This document shows positions 1-7,800 of a stretch of DNA of 8,166 bases, one piece after another. The number at the start of each line of letters is the position of its first letter. The first letter of the stretch is position 1. The notes beneath the pieces were generated by a model. That model made no database searches. It worked only from the letters and a program-made list of their open reading frames with translations, and was not told the origin of the DNA. Made by a program: the position numbers and the translations under genes. Source of the stretch: Candidatus Zixiibacteriota bacterium (GTDB lineage Bacteria; Zixibacteria; MSB-5A5; UBA10806); NCBI GenBank assembly GCA_003520965.1, contig DOTU01000061.1:1-8166 (forward strand). The letters are read 5' to 3'.

Positions 1-1046
1 AGCGGCGGCAGAATTTTGGTTATCGACGCGAATCGGCGATAAAAATAAAGATCCTGATTATTTGATATTTCAAAGGCGTTCCAGAAATAATCAAACTTCT
101 TTACTGTCAATCCTAACCAGGCAACCGGCTTTTCAATAATAAAATTCAGTCCCTTCCGGTAATAAAACGAGGATACCTCCGATTGTTTCATATCCTCACC
201 CAACCGTCCGCTTTCCTTCTTGGCCAGAAACTCCGCGTCAGAATATTGCCAGGTGGGGCCAAACTCCGGAATTGACGCGCTGGCCCCATCGGCCTGCGGA
301 TTATTACCGATATAAAAGTTAATCCCTCCCTGCGAGGCGATCAGAACCGCGTCATGCCCCACAACAAGGTTTCGCAAGGCTACCGGGAAAATCAGTATCG
401 CCGTACCCAACACCACCGGAATAAAAGCCAGAAGCGCCCGTCGCCGCTCAGCCCGAAATATCAAGATTAACCAAACTAATATTACCGGCAGCAGTGCCAG
501 AAAATTCGGTCGGGTTATACAGGAAAGGCCCAGAATAAGCCCGGATATAAAAAATCCCTTATTAGACCGCTTCTCAGACGCGCCAATTAACACCCAAACC
601 AGGAGGATACTCATCGGCACCAGAAGCGAATCCAGTAACAGCTCATCTTCATGATATATTAGCACCCAACTTAGGGCCGAAAGCAGTCCTGCGGTGACCG
701 CGATTTTACGTCCAAAATGCTTTTCGGTGAAGAGATATAAAATAACGCAACCTAATGCCCCGATAATATGTTGTATAATCTTGGCGGCCGTTAGCGAGGG
801 CCCCAACGCCGCATATAAAAGGCCTAAAAAGTATGCGTAAAACGGTGCTCGGAAAAACGGCCCGGAACCGAGGATATTGCCTCCGGCAATCTGCTTGGCC
901 CAAAGGTCATGATACAGTGGATCTATGGTTGGAGTATCCCATCCCGGGAAATTAGTTTTGACCTGAAAAAAGTAAATTAGGCGTACGAGAAGTGCTGTGA
1001 CGAAAATGGCTAATGCCCAGATCTCTTTGGCGTTCAAGCGCTTCAT
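1..1046 (-). CDS. GT39/PMT-type membrane glycosyltransferase, partial (C-terminus beyond left edge)
   Basis: I translated this reading frame by hand. It stays open from ATG 1046 to the window edge, giving about 348 residues with no stop. The N-terminus (MKRLNAKEIW) runs into a hydrophobic helix at about residues 9-27. A luminal loop with acidic residues D42 and D47 follows, then a PFFRAPFYAYFLGLLY segment at about 63-78. Further membrane segments lie near 90-106, 115-131, 137-155, 164-175, 181-197 and 205-225. After these comes a more polar stretch with an INFYIGNNP motif. Several helices, an early loop with acidic residues near the first helix, and the RAPFYAYFL and YHEDELLLDSLL motifs fit the dolichyl-phosphate-mannose mannosyltransferase-like family (GT39, PMT_2 domain). 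Such enzymes transfer a sugar from a polyprenyl-phosphate donor on the periplasmic side; donor and acceptor here are unknown. The frame upstream of ATG 1046 is open to a stop at 1137-1139 but holds no other ATG. No Shine-Dalgarno precedes the start. The gene is divergent from the protease genes. Confidence 0.85.
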   Translation of the reverse strand, partial: MKRLNAKEIWALAIFVTALLVRLIYFFQVKTNFPGWDTPTIDPLYHDLWAKQIAGGNILGSGPFFRAPFYAYFLGLLYAALGPSLTAAKIIQHIIGALGCVILYLFTEKHFGRKIAVTAGLLSALSWVLIYHEDELLLDSLLVPMSILLVWVLIGASEKRSNKGFFISGLILGLSCITRPNFLALLPVILVWLILIFRAERRRALLAFIPVVLGTAILIFPVALRNLVVGHDAVLIASQGGINFYIGNNPQADGASASIPEFGPTWQYSDAEFLAKKESGRLGEDMKQSEVSSFYYRKGLNFIIEKPVAWLGLTVKKFDYFWNAFEISNNQDLYFYRRFASITKILPP

Positions 1047-1053
1047 AGAGCGG

Positions 1054-1082
1054 ATGATAAAACAGTCGGTTTGGTTTCGCAA
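1054..1082 (-). promoter_or_regulatory. Candidate promoter of the glycosyltransferase gene, possibly leaderless
   Basis: On the minus strand TTGCGA (1082-1077, four of six matches to TTGACA) is followed after 17 bases by TATCAT (1059-1054, five of six matches to TATAAT). Only seven bases separate the -10 box from ATG 1046, so transcription would begin at or next to the start codon. This agrees with the missing Shine-Dalgarno, but it rests on consensus matching alone. Confidence 0.3.
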
Positions 1083-1131
1083 GGTGTTTATGGGAATTTT
1101 CTTAACGAATTTTGGTATATTAAATACGGAA

Positions 1132-1141
1132 AATGCTCATT
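1132..1141. promoter_or_regulatory. 10-base near-palindrome AATGCTCATT shared with the second intergenic region
   Basis: AATG and CATT arms flank a two-base centre. The exact reverse complement (AATGAGCATT) lies at 4601-4610 upstream of the paralogous protease gene. Here it sits 124 bases before ATG 1266 and 85 bases from the divergent ATG 1046. A role as a binding site for a dimeric regulator is inference. Confidence 0.25.
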
Positions 1142-1144
1142 CAG

Positions 1145-1160
1145 AAAATGGCGCCGTTTT
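1145..1160. repeat. Imperfect 16-base palindrome centred on GGCGCC
   Basis: AAAATGGCGCCGTTTT reads the same on both strands except for one symmetric pair of positions (T opposite G). It lies mid-way in the divergent intergenic region, next to the AATGCTCATT motif. A direct repeat GAAAATG occurs at 1129-1135 and 1144-1150. It could be an operator, but nothing else supports this. Confidence 0.25.
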
Positions 1161-1254
1161 AGGCTTGCTTTTGATATTGGATATGTATTAATTATTTCCA
1201 GTTAGATAATTTAGCCCAGGATGATGATAGTAGTAATCTTAAAATAAAACGAAT

Positions 1255-1259
1255 AGGAG
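1255..1259 (+). promoter_or_regulatory. Ribosome binding site deciding the start of the first protease gene
   Basis: AGGAG lies six bases before ATG 1266 but only three before an in-frame TTG at 1263. The spacing therefore favours ATG 1266 and the N-terminus MKTFVILVLL. I found no convincing -35/-10 pair for this gene. GATAAT at 1205-1210 resembles a -10 box but lacks a partner. Confidence 0.75.
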
Positions 1260-1265
1260 CAGTTG

Positions 1266-4200
1266 ATGAAGACATTTGTTATTTTGGTATTATTATGCAT
1301 TTTACCGGCCGCTCTTTTGGCGGCTGATAGTAATGTTGCCTCATACCCTGACGGCAGCCGATACTATGCAGATCGGTTTATTGTCACAACTCATGCAGGC
1401 GTGCCTGCCTTGGAGTTGGGCAAGGTTTCGGGGGGCAAGGCAATTTCAGGTGTAAGCTCCATAGACTATCTTTGCGTAGAGCAAAATGTAACCGAGATTG
1501 AACCCTGGTATCAAGGGATAGTTAAAAATCAGGGATTGCGCGAATTAGTCTCCAGAATGTACATTTTCCATCTGGCCCCCGGCCAGGATGCTTTTTTGGC
1601 GCGCGATGCATTCCGCACCTGCTCCGACGTCGAGCTTGCTGATGCTTATGATATCCCGGTGTTGTTCTACACTCCTAATGACCCTCAAAGAACTTCGCAA
1701 TGGCATCTTACCAAGATTCACGCTTATGATGCCTGGGATATTTTCCGCGGCGATACCACTCGCACCGCCATCATCGGCATTGTCGATACCGGTATCTATT
1801 ACACTCATCCGGATCTGGCTTCGAATATGTGGATTAACGATCAAGAAGACCTTAATCATAACGGTATCAAAGACGCCGGTGATATCAATGGCGAAGACGA
1901 TGATGCCAATGGTTATATCGATGATGTTATAGGCTGGGATTTTGGCCGTAACGATAATGACCCTCGCGAAGAAGCTCCCATACATGCTACCCATGTGGCT
2001 GGATGTGCATCTGAGTGCACCGATAATAATCTGAATGGTGCCGGAATCGGCTTCAAAGCGCGCGTCATGGCCGTCAAGGGTGCCCGCTACGATACCCTTT
2101 ACGCCGTTTACCAGGGTTTGACTTACGCCGCCGAAAATGGCGCTCAGATTCTAAATTGCTCCTGGGGTTCATCGCAGTATAACGCGTCCAATCAGAATCT
2201 CATTAACGGCTTATGGAATAATTACGGCGTAGTCATTGTGGCCGCCGCTGGAAACAATGGGACCAGTCAAATTGTTTATCCCGGTGGCTATAATAATGTT
2301 CTTTCAGTCGCCGCAACTAATTCAGGCGATCAAAAAGCGTCATTTTCCTCGTATGGTACTTGGGTGGACGTCAGTGCGCCCGGTGCCAGTATCTATTCTA
2401 CGTGGGGCGCTACCGGAATGGATTACCTGGATGGCACCTCGATGGCCTCACCTATCACCGCCGGTATCGCGGCGCTTTTACGGGCTGCCCATCCAAGTTG
2501 GACCAACCAGAATATCGTTGATGCCATCGTATCTACCACCGATAACATCAATGCCCAAAACCCGAGCTATATTGGTATGCTTGGCTCCGGGCGCGTTAAC
2601 GCTTTCAACGCCCTCGGTTCCGCTACTATTCCCAGAATCAATGTCGATACCAGCATGATTACCGTTACCAATGACGATGGCGACGGCAAGCTTAATCCCG
2701 GCGAATCGTTCAGCTTGTTTCTGGTTTTAGAGAATATTTGGGAAGATGCCAATAACGTCAATGTCACTGTTACCAGCACGGCATTTGATTTTAGCGATTC
2801 TACTGCGTCCTTTGGAACCATTGTACGCGGCGGGCTGGATACCAATACGACTGACCCACTTCTGGGTACCGCTCATATCAACCTCGCGCCCGGCCTTCAA
2901 CAGGTTATTGTTCATATAACAGCCGATTCGACTTATTCAAATTATGACACGGTAATGATCGCGGTTTCAATGGATCAAATTGGATTCCCAATGGATATCC
3001 CTGGAAATATCGAATCAAGCCCGATCATTTTTGATTTTGATCAAGATGGCGATAACGAGCTTCTTTTCGGCGCCGACGATAATAACGTTTATGCTCTTGA
3101 GGCGAACGGCAGCAATAGCCCCGGTTGGCCCAAATCCGTTACCGGCAATCCTGTAACCGGTCCGGCTATTGGTGATATCGATCATAATGGCTCAAATGAA
3201 GTCGTTGAAGTTACCAAAGACGGTAAATTCTACGCCTGGCACGCTAATGGCGAACCAGTAACCGGTTTCCCCGTTACCAAGGGCGGAATCTTTAATTCCG
3301 GAGCGCTGCTTGCCGATATCAACGGCGACCAAAACCTTGAGATTATCGCCGGATCGTTCTCCGATTTTAAAGTATATGCTGTTAAAAGCGATGGCACCGA
3401 TCTTGCCAATTGGCCAACTCGAGCCTATAGAAACTGGAACGCCTCAGCTTCTGCCGCAGATATCGATGAAGACGGGCTCGAGGAGATAGTTTATGCCGGA
3501 TTTGACTCCGCTCTGCATGTTTGGAATGCCGATACAACCGAAGTCACAGGTTTCCCTGTTCGGCAGCTCGGCGGCCAGATTTATTGCTCCCCAACTATTG
3601 GCGACGTTGACGGTGACCATCACCTTGATATCGTTGTGTCAACCTATAACGCTCCGGCCAAGGTGTATCTCATAAATCACCTCGGCCAGGTTGCCGCCGG
3701 TTTCCCTGTTTCTTACACCGGTGTCTCTATCCGCTCCACACCTTCTCTTGTCGATCTCAATAGCGACAGCACGCTTGAGATCGTTTTCGGTACTTCTGAC
3801 GGCAATTTAAGGGTCCTTAAATCGGATGGCACCGAACTGGCCGGATTCCCGCGCTCCATTGGCGGTAATGTATTCGGTACGCCTGTTGTTGGAGATATCA
3901 CCGGAGATCACCTGCCCGATATCATCGTTGGCAATACCGCCGGTAATCTATTCGGTTTTGACCGAACCGGTACAACCCTGCCGAACTTCCCAATCATGGG
4001 CACCAGTTCGCGGCAGATAACTGGCACTGTCGCCTTGGGAGACCTCGATCGCGACGGCCGCATGGAGATTGCGGTACCGATCAAAGCGACCGGAAGCAAT
4101 CTGATGGTTTATGACTATCGGGTTGCGGCCCAGGTCGGCGATCTAAAGTGGCCCAATTTTGGACGTGACGAGTACCGGAGAAATAATACGCAAGCCATAC

Positions 4201-4511
4201 TCTTGGATGTTGACGAGCACAACTCCATGCCTACCAGTTTCGGACTTTTCCAGAACTATCCCAATCCGTTCAATGCTTCAACCACCATCCGGTTTGCCTT
4301 GAACAAAGATGGTGCTGCGACTCTTTCGGTCTTCGATATTCTGGGGCGGAGAGTCAAACTTTTACAATCCGGTGCCCTTCCGGCCGGAGAGCACTCCATC
4401 ACCTGGAACGGTGTCGATGAATCCGGAACAAACGTTACTTCCGGTATCTACTTTTATCGGTTGGAAAGTGACGGGAGATCTATTGTTAAGCGCATGATAA
4501 TGCTCAAATAA
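1266..4511 (+). CDS. Secreted subtilisin-like (S8) serine protease with eight FG-GAP-type repeats and T9SS-type C-terminal sorting domain (first paralogue)
   Basis: This is a 1081-residue exported endopeptidase. A Sec signal peptide (about 1-20, hydrophobic core FVILVLLCIL, AxA-like end) precedes an I9-like propeptide to about 136. The catalytic domain begins near P137 (PNDP, then QWHL and AYDAW). Catalytic residues are D174 (IVDTG), H240 (HATHVAG), N330 (AAGNNG, oxyanion hole) and S392 (GTSMASP). An acidic insertion at about 195-221 (DLNHNG, DDDANGYIDD) probably binds calcium. A beta-sandwich-like linker at about 455-581 carries a DDGDGKLNPGE loop. Eight repeats of about 48 residues span about 582-976, each with a DxDxDG-like loop (first D590, last D926), matching FG-GAP/VCBS repeats that form beta-propellers. 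The tail from about 993 (FQNYPNPFN, IYFYRL, final MLK) matches the type A sorting domain used by type IX secretion. The glycine normally next to the catalytic His is Ala241, which is unusual. A strong terminator follows. Family and domain order are secure; substrate and secretion route are inferred. Confidence 0.95.
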   Translation: MKTFVILVLLCILPAALLAADSNVASYPDGSRYYADRFIVTTHAGVPALELGKVSGGKAISGVSSIDYLCVEQNVTEIEPWYQGIVKNQGLRELVSRMYIFHLAPGQDAFLARDAFRTCSDVELADAYDIPVLFYTPNDPQRTSQWHLTKIHAYDAWDIFRGDTTRTAIIGIVDTGIYYTHPDLASNMWINDQEDLNHNGIKDAGDINGEDDDANGYIDDVIGWDFGRNDNDPREEAPIHATHVAGCASECTDNNLNGAGIGFKARVMAVKGARYDTLYAVYQGLTYAAENGAQILNCSWGSSQYNASNQNLINGLWNNYGVVIVAAAGNNGTSQIVYPGGYNNVLSVAATNSGDQKASFSSYGTWVDVSAPGASIYSTWGATGMDYLDGTSMASPITAGIAALLRAAHPSWTNQNIVDAIVSTTDNINAQNPSYIGMLGSGRVNAFNALGSATIPRINVDTSMITVTNDDGDGKLNPGESFSLFLVLENIWEDANNVNVTVTSTAFDFSDSTASFGTIVRGGLDTNTTDPLLGTAHINLAPGLQQVIVHITADSTYSNYDTVMIAVSMDQIGFPMDIPGNIESSPIIFDFDQDGDNELLFGADDNNVYALEANGSNSPGWPKSVTGNPVTGPAIGDIDHNGSNEVVEVTKDGKFYAWHANGEPVTGFPVTKGGIFNSGALLADINGDQNLEIIAGSFSDFKVYAVKSDGTDLANWPTRAYRNWNASASAADIDEDGLEEIVYAGFDSALHVWNADTTEVTGFPVRQLGGQIYCSPTIGDVDGDHHLDIVVSTYNAPAKVYLINHLGQVAAGFPVSYTGVSIRSTPSLVDLNSDSTLEIVFGTSDGNLRVLKSDGTELAGFPRSIGGNVFGTPVVGDITGDHLPDIIVGNTAGNLFGFDRTGTTLPNFPIMGTSSRQITGTVALGDLDRDGRMEIAVPIKATGSNLMVYDYRVAAQVGDLKWPNFGRDEYRRNNTQAILLDVDEHNSMPTSFGLFQNYPNPFNASTTIRFALNKDGAATLSVFDILGRRVKLLQSGALPAGEHSITWNGVDESGTNVTSGIYFYRLESDGRSIVKRMIMLK

Positions 4512-4536
4512 CATCCATAATTCTGCCGAGCTTTTG

Positions 4537-4576
4537 GCCCTGTCCGGGTATAATCTCCCGGATGGGGCTTTTTTTT
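4537..4576 (+). terminator. Rho-independent terminator of the first protease gene
   Basis: GCCCTGTCCGGG (4537-4548) pairs along all 12 positions with CCCGGATGGGGC (4557-4568), using two adjacent G-U wobbles in the middle. The loop is eight bases (TATAATCT). Eight T residues follow at 4569-4576. The stem begins 25 bases after the stop codon of the first protease gene, so it should uncouple the two paralogues. Confidence 0.93.
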
Positions 4577-4597
4577 GTAGACCAAAACAGCTTTTTA

Positions 4598-4613
4598 ATT
4601 AATGAGCATTAAT
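4598..4613. promoter_or_regulatory. Perfect 16-base inverted repeat upstream of the second protease promoter, possible operator
   Basis: ATTAATG (4598-4604) and CATTAAT (4607-4613) are exact reverse complements around a two-base centre AG. The inner ten bases (4601-4610) recur inverted at 1132-1141. The site lies 35 bases upstream of the -35 box, a position typical of regulator sites. It has no T tract and follows the terminator, so it is unlikely to be a terminator itself. A weaker five-base stem (CGCCT 4614-4618 with AGGCG 4626-4630) adjoins it. Confidence 0.4.
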
Positions 4614-4648
4614 CGCCTCGGCAAAAGGCGCAAATAATCGTATTTTCC

Positions 4649-4676
4649 TTGACAATCCACCTCGAACTGTTTTAAT
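4649..4676 (+). promoter_or_regulatory. Sigma70-like promoter of the second protease gene
   Basis: A perfect TTGACA (4649-4654) is followed after 16 bases by TTTAAT (4671-4676, five of six matches to TATAAT). It lies after the terminator of the first gene and would start transcription near 4683, leaving a leader of about 125 bases before ATG 4808. Because FCB bacteria can use divergent promoter motifs, use of this element is a prediction. Confidence 0.55.
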
Positions 4677-4712
4677 CTTATTAGGTGCGGGCGGCTATTG
4701 CGGGGACATAAG

Positions 4713-4766
4713 ATGCAGAGCCAAACTTTACTGCTTGATGTTCACAAAATGGTCCTATGCCTATGA
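4713..4766 (+). CDS. Possible 17-residue leader peptide in the 5' leader of the second protease gene
   Basis: ATG 4713 opens a frame of 17 codons ending at TGA 4764-4766. The peptide reads MQSQTLLLDVHKMVLCL. GGGGA (4702-4706) stands six bases before the start and could act as a weak ribosome binding site. The ORF lies wholly within the predicted leader between the promoter at 4649-4676 and ATG 4808. It is leucine-rich (five Leu in 17) but has no run of one codon typical of attenuators. I know no homologue, and chance is a real alternative. Confidence 0.2.
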   Translation: MQSQTLLLDVHKMVLCL

Positions 4767-4793
4767 CTTTTTTAATAATGAATAGGAAATAAT

Positions 4794-4800
4794 AAAGGAA
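4794..4800 (+). promoter_or_regulatory. Ribosome binding site of the second protease gene
   Basis: AAAGGAA stands seven bases before ATG 4808 and supports that start. A second GGA lies further upstream within GAATAGGA (4780-4787). The same eight bases occur at 1251-1258 around the binding site of the first protease gene, possibly a remnant of the duplication. Confidence 0.6.
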
Positions 4801-4807
4801 ACACTTT

Positions 4808-7800
4808 ATGAAGCTGTATCTGGTTTTTTTTCTGTTATTGATAACGTTTGTCTCGGCATCCGCTATCGAGGGTATCCCCGGGCAGGATTACCGGACAGAT
4901 GAATTTATCATCTCCGTGCACAATGGTGTCACGCTTACCCCGTTTAGTATCGCCAAAAGCGGTTTTTCAAGCACCGGCTACACCTCGCTCGATCGATTAA
5001 TCGAAAGAGAGAATATTACTGCTATCGAGGAGTATTACCCCGCCCCGGTTAGGAATGAATTTTTAAGAGATGTTGTCAAAAGGATGTATGTTGTTAAAGT
5101 GGGGAATGGCGACAATCTGGAATCGGCTATAACTGCTTTCGGTGGCGATACTCAAATTGAGTTTGCCGAACAATATAATATTCATCACCTTTGTTATGTT
5201 CCCAACGACCCCCTGATCGGGAATTGGTATCAGCTTACCAATATCGAGGCTTACCAGGCTTGGGATTTTATCAGGGGCGATTCAACCAGCCGTCCGATCC
5301 TGGGTATTGTAGATTCCGGAGTCTACTACGATCATCCTGAGTTGGCTCCCAATATGTGGATCAATTCGGGTGAGGATCTAAATGGCGACGGCCAGTTTAC
5401 CAGCGCGGATATTAATGGCATTGATGATGACGCTAACGGTTATATCGACGATGTTGTCGGCTACGACATAGCCATGAATGATAATATCCCCTTCGAGCCA
5501 ACTCCCACCCACGGCACTCACGTGGCTGGCTGCGCCAGCATGGCCTGCGATAATGGCTCCGGCGGAGCCGCCGTAAGTTGGGGAGCTCGAATCATGGCTG
5601 TCAAATGTGCGAGGGATAATGCTCCCGAATATATCTATGGCGGGTTTACTGGAATAACTTACGCTGCGGATAATGGCGCCACAGTAATCAACTTAAGCTG
5701 GGGTAGCTCCTATTTTTCTCAGGCCGAACAGAATGTTATCAACGCCGTCTATGCGGCGGGTGTGGTGGTAGTCGCAGCTGCGGGTAACGATGGCGTATCA
5801 ACGAGGTTTTACCCGGCCGGGTATAACCATGTAATCGCAGTGGCTTCCGTTAACTCTTCCGACCATTTATCCAGTTTTTCCAATTATGGAACATGGATTA
5901 CGGTCAGCGCCCCCGGCGAAGGCATTCACTCTACCTGGGATCATAACTCATTCGCATCTCTCGATGGTACTTCGATGGCCTCACCGATTACCGCTGGTGT
6001 TGTTTGTCTGATTCGGGCCGCCAACCCATCCTTCACTGTAGATCAGGTTAAAGCCAGACTGATGGCAACCGCGGATACAATCGATTATTTAAATCCCAAT
6101 CGTGTTGGAATGATGGGTGCCGGTAGAGTCAACGCCGCTGCGGCGGTGGGACGATATCTATTCCCGCGCATTCTATTGGTTAGCGATTCTACATTTTTAA
6201 TAGAGGATGATGGCGACGGGAGGTTGGGCCCCCTGGATAGATTCAAATGGATCGCAAATTTTTCCAACATCTGGGCGAATGCTCAAAACGTTGTTGGCAC
6301 ACTTCACTCCGATGGGCAGTTTAACTTGATTGATTCGGTTGCCGATTTCGGTAATATTCCCGGCTCAGGCGGCACTGGAAACAACGTTTCCAATCCGTTT
6401 GATATCCGGGCAATTTCTGGTGTCGGCGCCGGCGATCACACTTTCACGCTAGATGTTACCGCTAGCCCGGGATATCGCGCCAGCTTCAATTTAACCGTGA
6501 ATGTTACTCTCGACCAATTGGGCTTTCCGGTAAATATCAACGGTGAGATCGACTCTCCTCCGCTGGTTCTTGATATTGATGCCGACGGGAGCAAAGAAAT
6601 AGTAATTGGCGCCAACGACAATAATTATTATGCCATCGAAAACAACGGCTCGATTACTCCGGGCTGGCCCAAACCAGTTTCCGGCTCGCCATCGGGTGGG
6701 GCGGCCGCTGGTGATCTGGATCACAACGGAACGATTGAAATCGTCGGGATGTCGCGCTTTGGTGATGTTTATGCCTGGAGCGCCGACGGGACTCCGCTGA
6801 CAGGCTTTCCACGCAACTGTGGTACTCTTATGTATAGTACACCGGTCCTGGGAGATATCAATGGCGATTCAACCCTCGAGATAATTGTCGGAGTTTATAC
6901 CAATAAAAGCATATATGTTCTTAACGGTGACGGGACGAATTTTGGCAACTGGCCATTCCAGGGAACGGGCTATATCTCCGGATCGGCGGCGCTGGCCGAT
7001 CTCGACAACGATGGCCTGCCGGAAATAATCTACGGCGATATCGATTCCACTATTCACGCTCTGAATGCCGATAAGAGCGAGGTAGCCGGATTTCCCAGGA
7101 AGCTTGGAGGCCCGATTCGAATCACTCCAAGCGTGGCCGATATCGACGGCGACGGACATTTGAATATCATCATTGGAACAAGCAACGGAATTCTCTATGC
7201 TCTCGATTATAACAGTTCAACCATGCCCGGCTGGCCGGTTACGCTCGGGGCGGCCATTGCCTCAACTCCATCCCTCAGCGATATCGATAACGACGGACAT
7301 CTGGAGATAATTATCGGCTGCAACAATTCAAACCTCTACGCTTTCAGGACTTATGGTCAGCCTCAAGGTGGTTTCCCGGTTCATGTCGGGGGAGTAATCT
7401 CTGCCTCTCCTGTTGAGGGCGATATCAACGGCGATGGTTTGCCAGATATTGTCGTCGGGGCTTTCGATGGAAATATTTATGGCATAAACTCGCAGGGTCA
7501 AGCGTTGCCCAATTTCCCCATACCTGCCATCCATAACGGCCCGATAACTTGCGCCGCGGATTTGTGCGACTTAGATGCCGATAATCGCTGCGAAATCATA
7601 TTCGGCGTTAAAGTGGCCGGCAATAACCTCGAGGTGATCGATTACAGGGTTGATCTTACGAACACAAATTTCCCCTGGCCGATGTTTGGCAATAACCCGC
7701 GTCGCACCGGCTATTATGGCTCTTTCGCCACCGGCATTCAAAATACCGACGAAATTCCAGTCGCCTACGAACTGGCGCAAAATTATCCCAATCCATTTAA

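Noticed and set aside
997..1191. 64-codon plus-strand frame across the divergent intergenic region
   Set aside because: It overlaps the start of the glycosyltransferase on the other strand. It lacks a ribosome binding site and shows no protein-like motif.
1221..1247. Eight-codon upstream ORF (MMIVVILK) before the first protease gene
   Set aside because: The only AGG touches the ATG directly, so no binding site has workable spacing. The ATG-rich run is easily explained by chance.
1263..1265. TTG as the start codon of the first protease gene
   Set aside because: It stands only three bases after AGGAG, while the adjacent ATG 1266 has better spacing and is the usual start codon.
1545..1994. 149-codon open frame on the minus strand inside the first protease gene
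   Set aside because: It lies opposite the propeptide and catalytic region. Its composition (many I, D, G) is what antisense reading of GAT/ATC-rich codons produces. It shows no domain and the plus-strand gene is certain.
3009..4193. Tandem DNA repeat or CRISPR-like array in the repeat region
   Set aside because: The period of about 144 bases is a protein-level repeat. The DNA copies are too diverged for a nucleotide repeat array and are coding throughout.
4683..4807. Riboswitch in the leader of the second protease gene
   Set aside because: I compared it by eye with the c-di-GMP GEMM consensus and saw no match or convincing multi-stem structure. Only a covariance-model search could decide.
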